Shown one piece after another: positions 1 through 5,517 of a DNA stretch of 5,522 nucleotides. Position 1 is the first letter of the stretch; each line of letters begins with the position of its first letter. The translations under genes were made by a program, and so were the position numbers. Below the pieces are notes generated by a model. It did no database searches, was not told the DNA's origin, and saw nothing but the letters and a program-made list of their open reading frames with translations. Where the stretch lies: the NCBI GenBank assembly GCA_017649745.1, contig JAGCGE010000219.1, positions 1 to 5,522 of the forward strand, written 5' to 3'. The stretch is from Clostridiales bacterium (GTDB taxonomy: Bacteria; Bacillota_A; Clostridia; Saccharofermentanales; Saccharofermentanaceae).

Positions 1-288
1 CACCATTTATACCACCTGACGTATTTACTTGTTTAAGCCATTCAACATCCTTGGGATCACCGACGTCATGTATCTACGGTAGTGGTCTGGTACAAAATCA
101 CATTAATCTTCACTACCTTCGGAAAGCCAATTATAATGATAAGCACCATAAAAACGACTAAACGTAGCAGGAACACAACATAACTAGCTGATCCTATTGA
201 CTCTCCATATTACATATTCAGCTGTATAGCTATAGTTTCTGTCCTTCACCTCATAATTCCTATGATCCAGTATGTCCTCATGTAATTT
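1..288 (-). pseudogene. Decayed protein-coding remnant, function unknown
   Basis: No intact gene is present. On the minus strand the frame running down from 288 reads protein-like for 34 codons (…HEDILDHRNYEVKDRNYSY…) to a TAG at 184-186. It continues in the same frame (…ATFSRFYGAYHYNWLSEGS…) to a TAA at 103-105. A different minus frame is open from 73 to the left edge (…GDPKDVEWLKQVNTSGG…) but has no start codon. The aromatic-rich, low-bias residue composition of these pieces is unlike random AT-rich translation, so I infer one gene broken by two nonsense changes and at least one frameshift, possibly continuing left of the window. It lies downstream of the PLD-helicase on the same strand, so it may be a former third operon member. 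I do not recognise the family. A chance run of open codons remains possible. Confidence 0.3.
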
Positions 289-369
289 CTAATAGAATAA
301 TTATAAGTCTCAATCTATTTTGTTGTCCATTTACGGATTACAAAATTCACTTGATATTTACATAATTAA

Positions 370-513
370 CAATTCACGTTGTGTGCTGTCATTCACAACT
401 ACAGCCGTTCAGAAGTTAATGCAATATTCTATGATAAAGAACCCTTTATTCACGAAGAAGAAATTGAAATAAGAGCTATAGACGAAAATCAAACAGGAAG
501 TTTAAAGTCATAA
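370..513 (+). pseudogene. Short plus-strand open stretch, possible 3' remnant of a gene
   Basis: A plus-strand frame is open from just after a TAA at 367-369 to a TAA at 511-513 (47 codons). It contains no ATG and no visible ribosome-binding site. Its second half is acidic and protein-like (AIFYDKEPFIHEEEIEIRA), ending in LKS. The last 25 bases overlap the 3' end of the convergent PLD-helicase gene. I infer the tail of a lost gene or a chance open frame, with no function assignable. The rest of 289-488 shows only AT-rich sequence with frequent stops in all frames. Confidence 0.2.
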
Positions 514-3275
514 AATATGTCTTCCGGGGCTTCTTCGTTCAATGAAATATCAAATAAGTGTGCTCCATTAGGTTTCTTGGAACCCTCGATGTATTTCATT
601 TTACCGAAGCCTATATATGTAAATGGCAACTGAATTCCATCTTCAGAATCAACTTTTCTTACAAACAAGTGCATACCTTCTGAATGCTTAAGTGATGTTA
701 ATTCCTTATCGCTAATATTGGCAATCGTCTCCCACTGAAACGTATTTCTGTCTATATAACCATCAACATATTTCAGATTTTCTTTGGTACTATTTGCTTT
801 GTGGATAGTAACAAAAGCATATGCGATGCCATCATAAATATTGGTTCCAAGCTGAATGTCTTCGGGATCTTTCAACAGCATTTGTTTTATCTGTGTTTTT
901 TTGAATTTTGCCCAAAGCTTAAAAATCCTTCTGGTAGAACTATCACTTTCATAAAATTCAACATCATATCTGCCCAAACCATAGTTGATTAAGTCTCTAG
1001 TATAATCATCAAACTCGACAGTAATACTAATATCATTGAACTTTATAAGCTGATCAACCTGAGCTATGTAGCCTTTCTTGAGCATAAATTTAATAGCATG
1101 CATAAATATGTCTGAAGAGAATAGAGCGTTGTTTGCCTGATCGTATTCTTCCAGATCTTTTATATTGCACTCACCAACACTATCAAGCAGTTTCTCAATG
1201 ATAAGTAATTCGTCAGGGCGTACTACAGGTAGCATATCCGAAACATAATCCACGAAGTTCTCCTGACGGTCATCAAACGCTGGAATGTTATCTTCTCCTA
1301 TGTTCTTCAAAAAACTATAATAAGATCTATTCTTGCGACCATTTATCTTAGACTGCATAAACTTCATCAGATCAGGTGCATAATCATTATTCAGGTAGTC
1401 TACATGCCTAGGATATTCTGCTGACCCAATATACTTCTTGAAATTCAGATAATCTTGTTCAAGATATTTCTTGGTATTAAAGTTCACCTCATCTATAAAT
1501 GAAATAATCTCTTTTTTACTAAGATCATCGAGATGTATCTCAACACCATAATCAATTAGTCCGACAGATTTAAAATCATCAGTTATAAGCGCACTTATCA
1601 ATTTTTTCTCTACTACAAAATTTTCAGAAAGGCCTCCAAGAGCAAACGCTATCTGAACACTTCTCTTATAGTCATTACCGATAAAATCCAAAACTGTAAC
1701 GAAGTCCTTATTCTCATACTTACGCAGACCTCTACCAAGCTGTTGGATAAAGATAGTCTGAGAATCAGTAGGCCTCAAGAACAAGACCATATTTACTCCT
1801 GGAATATCAACACCTTCATTTAAGATATCAACAGTAAAAAGGATCTCGAGTTCCGAATCATCGTCTTGAAGATCTTTATATGCACGTATCCTCTCTCCCA
1901 CCGAATTCTTTCCTGTTAGGTATTGAGTATGATAATAGTTCTCCATTGCTTGCGACATACGAATTGCATGAGAAATATCACGACAGAATGCCAACGCCTT
2001 AAGTTTCTTTCCTCCAGGCAATCTGTGTTTTTCAATCATGTTATATATGAAGTCACAATGCTTCTCATCAGAGAACTGTTCAACAAACTTATGACCCTTA
2101 GTCGCATTGATACCATACTCAATCAATTCATCCCTTATGCCGTAATACTTAAATGGCACAACTAATCCATTAACGATTGCATCTCTGAGTCTGAGTTCAT
2201 ACGGAATATTCTGATCAAATAAACTAAATACATCTTCACCGTCCATTCGTTCCGGAGTGGCGGTTATACCCAAAAGGAATTGTGGCTCAAAGTATTCAAT
2301 GATCTTCTTATAAGTATCGGCAGTAGCATGGTGACACTCATCGATAATTATGTAGTCAAAATGATGCTTATCAAACAATTCCAATGAATTGGCCATAGTT
2401 ATGTTAGTTGAGAACAAGAAAGCTGCATCGATCTCTTTGAAGTCTTTATTATAAATACCATATGATCTATCAGCTCCAAACACCTTCTCAAAGGTCTCAT
2501 ATGACTTCATCAAGATTGATCCTTCTTGAACAATATACAAAAGTCTATCCGGATTGAAGTTCAAAGCATCAAATGCAGCCAGATATGTTTTACCACTACC
2601 TGCAGCAGCGCATACCAAGGCTTTATTAGCCCCAATTGCTCTGATTCTATTTAGTTCCTTAAGCGCCGTTCGTTGCATATAATTAGGTTTGCTATTTGCA
2701 TTTGCAACATCGTAATCCATATCCCATCTCTCAATGGAATAATATAGTTTGGTACGGTAATCGGAAATTAATTCTCGTGTAAGTGAGCAGGTTTTGTTCC
2801 ATAGGTATTCAAATTCAATCATGGCATGTGAATAGATATCATCATCTATCAATGCCACATCCCACTCCACATTTTTAAGAAGTGCATATACCGTTATGTT
2901 AGATGATCCTACCAACAATTCGTTATGATCATGAAATCTGAACAAATAGCCTTTTGAATGGAAACCGACTTTATTACCTGCTTTATCTGCAAAACATTCC
3001 TTATCCAGATGGCACTCAAATTGCTCCGGATACTTTGCCTGTAAACTAAAGAAGTACTCCAGAGAATCAACATCAGTAAAGTTCTGGTATGTGGTCGTAA
3101 TAATTTTCCCCTTAGCACCTCTTGCAAGAGCAGCATCAATATTCGGAATTATCAGCTTTAATCCGGCTTTCTTTATAAAGCTAACAGAGAAGGAAAAACT
3201 TTGACATTCATCAATGTTTTGTTTCAATTTTTCTATAAATCTTTTTTCACTATAATTTGTAAGAAATTCATTCAT
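489..3275 (-). CDS. PLD-domain / SF2 helicase / DUF3427-like protein
   Basis: This is a complete 928-residue ATP-dependent helicase with an N-terminal nuclease-like domain, presumably cytoplasmic and acting on DNA. Residues about 1-165 form a PLD-type domain with one half-site, H106-S-K108 followed by GSSN (123-126), as in NgoFVII/BfiI-like nucleases. The SF2 core follows: Walker A AAGSGKT (K229), DECH box (312-315), TAT (338-340), motif V region TVDILNEGVDIPG (481-493) and motif VI QQLGRGLRK (511-519). The remaining C-terminal part, especially about 780-925 (IDRNTFQWE near 841-849), resembles DUF3427, which commonly follows this domain pair. The ATG has only a weak AGG (3284-3286) eight bases upstream. 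It sits 31 bp after the stop of the helicase remnant, so the two were probably one operon. All motifs are intact and no frameshift is visible. Proteins of this architecture are often found in defence islands. A defence role, with DNA cleavage coupled to translocation, is inferred. The domain call is firm; substrate and role are not. Confidence 0.93.
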   Translation of the reverse strand: MNEFLTNYSEKRFIEKLKQNIDECQSFSFSVSFIKKAGLKLIIPNIDAALARGAKGKIITTTYQNFTDVDSLEYFFSLQAKYPEQFECHLDKECFADKAGNKVGFHSKGYLFRFHDHNELLVGSSNITVYALLKNVEWDVALIDDDIYSHAMIEFEYLWNKTCSLTRELISDYRTKLYYSIERWDMDYDVANANSKPNYMQRTALKELNRIRAIGANKALVCAAAGSGKTYLAAFDALNFNPDRLLYIVQEGSILMKSYETFEKVFGADRSYGIYNKDFKEIDAAFLFSTNITMANSLELFDKHHFDYIIIDECHHATADTYKKIIEYFEPQFLLGITATPERMDGEDVFSLFDQNIPYELRLRDAIVNGLVVPFKYYGIRDELIEYGINATKGHKFVEQFSDEKHCDFIYNMIEKHRLPGGKKLKALAFCRDISHAIRMSQAMENYYHTQYLTGKNSVGERIRAYKDLQDDDSELEILFTVDILNEGVDIPGVNMVLFLRPTDSQTIFIQQLGRGLRKYENKDFVTVLDFIGNDYKRSVQIAFALGGLSENFVVEKKLISALITDDFKSVGLIDYGVEIHLDDLSKKEIISFIDEVNFNTKKYLEQDYLNFKKYIGSAEYPRHVDYLNNDYAPDLMKFMQSKINGRKNRSYYSFLKNIGEDNIPAFDDRQENFVDYVSDMLPVVRPDELLIIEKLLDSVGECNIKDLEEYDQANNALFSSDIFMHAIKFMLKKGYIAQVDQLIKFNDISITVEFDDYTRDLINYGLGRYDVEFYESDSSTRRIFKLWAKFKKTQIKQMLLKDPEDIQLGTNIYDGIAYAFVTIHKANSTKENLKYVDGYIDRNTFQWETIANISDKELTSLKHSEGMHLFVRKVDSEDGIQLPFTYIGFGKMKYIEGSKKPNGAHLFDISLNEEAPEDIFYDFKLPV

Positions 3276-3306
3276 ACAATTAACCTATAATACTATCCTT
3301 AATATT

Positions 3307-4152
3307 CTAAATAATTAACTCATCAAGTTCTTTGTAAATTTCATCAATTTTGTCTTTATCAAATTGTATCCTCTCATCTATAACAATACGTTTTTTCTCA
3401 TTCTCGACAAAGTCTTGATGCTCAGAATACAGAAAGCCATCAACAAAAGCATCTGGCATTACCATTTGTTTTTCCATTCCATCAAAATCGACAGTTAGAT
3501 AACTATCATCCAGTTTTGTAATTATCCCTTCACCCCATTTCTTGTGATATACAATCATTCCAATTACTTCATATTTTTTTATTTTTGTCCTTTCGCAATT
3601 CAACTCTTCCAAATGTTTCTCAAGTCTTATTGCTTTTTCTTGTAATTCATCTATACGCCTCTGTCTAACGGTTCTCTTCTTTTCAAAAACAACATATTCT
3701 CGATATTTCATTTTACTACGCCATACATCATTAGTTCGAATATATGGACTAAGATTAATAAATAGTCTATTTATAAAACTCTTATCAGCGGTTTCGTTTT
3801 CCAAAAGATAATTAACTAATTCTTCTTGCCTAGTTTGCCCCATAGTAAGTCTATACAGCGAAAGCACTTTTATAAGTCTCTGGTAATTCACCTCATCCTT
3901 ACTTACCGGATACATAGGAATAATACGTTCGATTTTAACTGATTGTTCTTCTCCTAAACACCAGTATGGAACAAGTTCTGATTGCTCTTCAGTCCTAATC
4001 TCATTGACTGCCATATCAAACATCTCTTGCCATACATCCTCCTTAAATTTCCTGTCACCGAAACGTTGTGCAATATCTTGGCGTATTGCTAAACACTTGT
4101 ACCTATTGATTCTTCCTTCTCTCTGTTCCAGATCAATTGGATTACTAGGGAG
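3307..4152 (-). pseudogene. SNF2-like helicase, C-terminal fragment truncated by IS110 insertion
   Basis: This is the 3' part (281 codons plus stop) of a large helicase gene. Its first native codon, CTC at 4152-4150, begins LPSNPIDLEQREGRINRYK, which is helicase motif VI (EQREGRINR). Motifs I-V must therefore lie beyond the right edge of the window. Native residues about 100-113 (YRLTMGQTRQEELV) match a pattern that, from memory, follows the helicase core in SNF2-related proteins of defence loci, including DISARM DrmD-like ones; this family link is tentative. Residues about 153-194 are a charged, probably coiled-coil segment. Residues about 198-241 (HKKWGEGIITKLDD…DAFVDGFL) look like a small beta-barrel, Tudor/SH3-like module. 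A charged helix ends the protein. The open frame extends into the IS to a TTG at 4213-4215 with no Shine-Dalgarno; those 21 codons are IS DNA and antisense to its RNA. Without the ATPase motifs the fragment should be inactive. Confidence 0.88.
4145..4152 (+). other. Left half of the IS110 target site, with AG core
   Basis: CTAGGGAG directly abuts the left end of the element and is identical to CTAGGGAG at 4269-4276 in the element's RNA leader. Its last two bases, AG (4151-4152), are the proposed core dinucleotide, repeated at 5521-5522. The match is seen directly; calling it the target half-site is inferred from the bridge-RNA mechanism of IS621. Confidence 0.75.
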
Positions 4153-4159
4153 GCATGAT
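4153..4159 (+). other. Right donor half (element left end), matched by the RNA
   Basis: GCATGAT, the first seven bases of the element, is the exact reverse complement of ATCATGC at 4297-4303 in the donor-binding loop. In the circular form it would lie immediately after the AG core contributed by the right end. Confidence 0.72.
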
Positions 4160-4164
4160 AAAAA
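4156..4164 (+). promoter_or_regulatory. Extended -10 half of the IS junction promoter
   Basis: TGATAAAAA gives an extended -10 (TG, one base, TAAAAA at 4159-4164). In the integrated state no good -35 lies upstream (only TTGGAT at 4137-4142). When the element circularises, TTGACT at 5506-5511 falls exactly 17 bp upstream. Start of transcription would be near 4171-4173, ahead of the RNA hairpins. Confidence 0.6.
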
Positions 4165-4165
4165 G
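4158..4165 (+). repeat. Subterminal inverted repeat, left copy
   Basis: ATAAAAAG here is the exact inverse of CTTTTTAT at 5510-5517. Each copy lies five bases from its element end (with the right-hand AG core counted as inside), so in the circular form the two arms flank the junction symmetrically with 10 bp between them. Confidence 0.6.
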
Positions 4166-4190
4166 TAAAACAGGGGCGATGTAAAAGCTA

Positions 4191-4221
4191 TCACTGTTGT
4201 ATTATTCAGGTACAACAGTGA
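4191..4221 (+). other. 5' stem-loop of the bridge RNA
   Basis: TCACTGTTGT and ACAACAGTGA pair perfectly over 10 bp around an 11-base loop. Its position, ahead of the two guide loops, matches the 5' stem-loop of the IS621 bridge RNA. Confidence 0.75.
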
Positions 4222-4234
4222 GACAGAGTAGATA

Positions 4235-4289
4235 CTAACTCGTCATTTTTAATGGTCCTAAGAGATCGCTAGGGAGAATGGGAAGTTAG
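4235..4289 (+). other. Target-binding loop of the bridge RNA
   Basis: The basal stem is CTAACT (4235-4240) with AGTTAG (4284-4289). The inner hairpin is GGTC (4254-4257) with GATC (4264-4267), one pair being G-U. The 3' side carries CTAGGGAG (4269-4276), identical to the left flank of the insertion and ending in the AG core. The 5' side (4241-4253) should carry the guide for the right flank. By alignment to the donor loop that guide is TCATTTT (4243-4249) or CATTTTT (4244-4250). CATT at 4244-4247 can also pair with AATG at 4277-4280, which would extend the stem in the unbound RNA. Confidence 0.68.
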
Positions 4290-4332
4290 CAATCGAATCA
4301 TGCAGAGGTCGAGAAGGCCGAATAGGAGATTG
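4290..4332 (+). other. Donor-binding loop of the bridge RNA
   Basis: The basal stem is CAATC (4290-4294) with GATTG (4328-4332). The inner hairpin is GGTC (4307-4310) with GGCC (4316-4319), one pair being G-U, around GAGAA. The 5' side holds ATCATGC (4297-4303), the reverse complement of the element's first seven bases. The 3' side holds ATAGGAG (4322-4328), identical to its last seven bases and ending in the AG core. Confidence 0.75.
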
Positions 4333-4374
4333 GAAGCATCACCCAACAGAAGCTGTCTTGCTGAAGAAACTTAC

Positions 4375-4380
4375 GGAGGT
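4375..4380 (+). promoter_or_regulatory. Ribosome-binding site that decides the transposase start
   Basis: GGAGGT lies six bases before the ATG at 4387. The upstream in-frame ATG at 4300 has no such site and falls inside the donor-binding loop, so 4387 is the real start. Confidence 0.9.
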
Positions 4381-4386
4381 AAGAAG

Positions 4387-5475
4387 ATGAGTAAGACAGA
4401 GAAAACAAGAAGGTTGTGCGTAGGCGTAGATCTGCATAAGACACAGTTCACAGTAAGCGCGTTAACCGAAGACGGAGAAGTAGTTCTCCAGGATGTGTAT
4501 CGAACAACTCCAGACGGATATTCCGAGTTTATAGAGGAGATGCATCGATACGAAGAGGAATACGGATGTTCCATAGAGTTGGCGGTAGAGACTACCGGTA
4601 ACGCAAGGTTCTTTAAGAACCAGATGGAAAAAGAATTCTTTGATGTGACAGTGGTCAACACGAATAAATTCAAAGTGATCACATACAGCACAAAGAAAAC
4701 AGATGCAAACGATGCGTTGACGTTGGCAATGTACTTGCAGAAGGAAATGTTGCCCGAAGCGCATCTGTGCAGCCAGACCAGTGAAGAGATCCGCAGGATG
4801 CTCAAAACGAGACGAATACTCGTACAGAGCTCTGTAAAGATCAAGAATCAGATCCACGGAATGCTTCTAGGCTACGGAATTGAGACTAATGCAGCTCAGT
4901 TTCAAAGCAAAAGAAAAAGGCAGGAACTGATGAACGATCTCGCGAATCACTACTACTCAGATTTCACTGCCTCATCACTTGAAGTGATGCTTAAGATATT
5001 AGACGATTTGGCAGACCAAATCAAGGTAGTGGAAGAACATATTGAGACAATGGTCAAAGACAACGAAGATGTTGAGTTGTTAAAGACGATACCGGGAGTC
5101 GGTAAGATCGGAGCCACAACAATAGCATCGTACACAGAAGATCTTGAACGGTTCGATGGAGACTTCAAGAGATTTGCAGCTTATATAGGAATAGTGCCGA
5201 GCGTGCATAATTCGAATGAGACTGTGCATCTGGGACATATAACAAAGCATGGACCACAGGAGTTAAGGACGGCATTTGTTCAAGTAGCGCTTGGAATGAT
5301 TCGGGCATCGAAGCAGACAAGCGAATGGCGATTGATAGAAGACTATCGTCGTAAGAAAACAGATAAAGGGTCAGGCAGAGCGATAATCGCTTTGACAAGG
5401 AAAATAGCAAGAATTGTGTTTGTGATGCTTGAGAACAGAGAAACATTCAACCCTGAACTCATGCTAAGCAAATAG
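4387..5475 (+). CDS. IS110-family transposase (DEDD recombinase)
   Basis: This 362-residue recombinase excises and inserts the element through a circular intermediate, guided by the bridge RNA encoded just upstream. The N-terminal RuvC-like domain carries the DEDD residues: D15 (VGVDLHK), E68 (AVETTGN), and D106 and D109 (KTDANDA). A coiled middle region (about 185-230) links it to the C-terminal Transposase_20 domain. That domain has the helix-hairpin-helix-like LLKTIPGVGKIGATT (231-245) and the YIGIVPSVHNSNETVHLGHITKHG region, where S276 is the likely nucleophilic serine (S272 is the alternative). Length is normal for the family, with no frameshift or missing catalytic residue. The start at 4387 follows a GGAGGT site; the frame is open further upstream, but that DNA is the RNA leader. 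A weak terminator follows the stop. Expression should rise in the circular form, where the junction promoter is assembled. Confidence 0.95.
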   Translation: MSKTEKTRRLCVGVDLHKTQFTVSALTEDGEVVLQDVYRTTPDGYSEFIEEMHRYEEEYGCSIELAVETTGNARFFKNQMEKEFFDVTVVNTNKFKVITYSTKKTDANDALTLAMYLQKEMLPEAHLCSQTSEEIRRMLKTRRILVQSSVKIKNQIHGMLLGYGIETNAAQFQSKRKRQELMNDLANHYYSDFTASSLEVMLKILDDLADQIKVVEEHIETMVKDNEDVELLKTIPGVGKIGATTIASYTEDLERFDGDFKRFAAYIGIVPSVHNSNETVHLGHITKHGPQELRTAFVQVALGMIRASKQTSEWRLIEDYRRKKTDKGSGRAIIALTRKIARIVFVMLENRETFNPELMLSK

Positions 5476-5488
5476 AAGAAAAATACAG

Positions 5489-5515
5489 CAAACAGCTTAA
5501 ACTGTTTGACTTTTT
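5489..5515 (+). terminator. Short hairpin with T-run after the transposase
   Basis: CAAACAG (5489-5495) pairs with CTGTTTG (5502-5508) around a six-base loop, followed by AC and five T. This resembles a weak intrinsic terminator 13 bp past the stop. Its 3' arm also contains the first bases of the TTGACT -35 half. Confidence 0.55.
5506..5511 (+). promoter_or_regulatory. -35 half of the IS junction promoter
   Basis: TTGACT differs from the TTGACA consensus at one base and points out of the right end. In the circle it is spaced 17 bp from TAAAAA at 4159-4164. In the integrated state it could instead drive transcription into whatever lies right of the element. Confidence 0.6.
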
Positions 5516-5517
5516 AT
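5510..5517 (+). repeat. Subterminal inverted repeat, right copy
   Basis: CTTTTTAT is the exact inverse of ATAAAAAG at 4158-4165; see the left copy for its placement around the circle junction. Confidence 0.6.

Larger units (their letters stand above)
4172..4365 (+). ncRNA. IS110 bridge RNA (target- and donor-guide RNA)
   Basis: This structured leader between the left end and the transposase fits the bridge RNA described for IS621, which binds the transposase and pairs with both target and donor DNA. In order: a perfect 10-bp stem-loop (4191-4200 with 4212-4221), a target-binding loop (4235-4289), a donor-binding loop (4290-4332) and a 3' hairpin with one bulged base (4347-4363). Three guide segments match the left flank, left end and right end of this very element, and each lies beside an inner hairpin of its loop. 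Two inner stems contain G-U pairs that work only in plus-strand RNA (GGTC/GATC and GGTC/GGCC). The 5' end is estimated from the junction -10 and the 3' end from the last hairpin, so both are uncertain by perhaps 10-20 bases. Transcription probably continues into the transposase gene. Confidence 0.8.

Noticed and set aside
434..449. ATAAAG/CTTTAT hairpin downstream of the PLD-helicase as its terminator.
   Set aside because: The stem is six bp, almost all A-T, and is not followed by a T-run on the minus strand.
801..3139. Short open frames opposite or out of phase with the PLD-helicase (for example 801-992 and 1923-2165 plus, 2909-3139 minus).
   Set aside because: They lie wholly inside a gene with complete helicase motifs, show no recognisable protein features, and have no convincing ribosome-binding sites.
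4149..4152. GGAG at both element ends (4149-4152 and 5519-5522) as a 4-bp target-site duplication.
   Set aside because: IS110 elements normally make no duplication; the shared bases are explained by the AG core plus partial donor/target similarity, and the right-hand bases match the donor guide. It cannot be fully excluded without the right flank.
4172..4365. The structured RNA being transcribed from the minus strand instead.
   Set aside because: G-U pairs in both inner hairpins would become A·C mismatches, the guide segments would no longer sit 5' of the core as required, and the junction promoter points along the plus strand.
4300..4386. An in-frame ATG at 4300 would lengthen the transposase by 29 residues.
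   Set aside because: It has no Shine-Dalgarno, lies in the donor-binding loop, and encodes non-family residues; the ATG at 4387 has GGAGGT six bases upstream and starts just before the conserved VGVDLHK.
4371..5446. Minus-strand open frames opposite the transposase (4371-4844, 4462-4857, 4953-5168, 5165-5446).
   Set aside because: They are antisense shadows of the conserved transposase frame, with no independent coding features.
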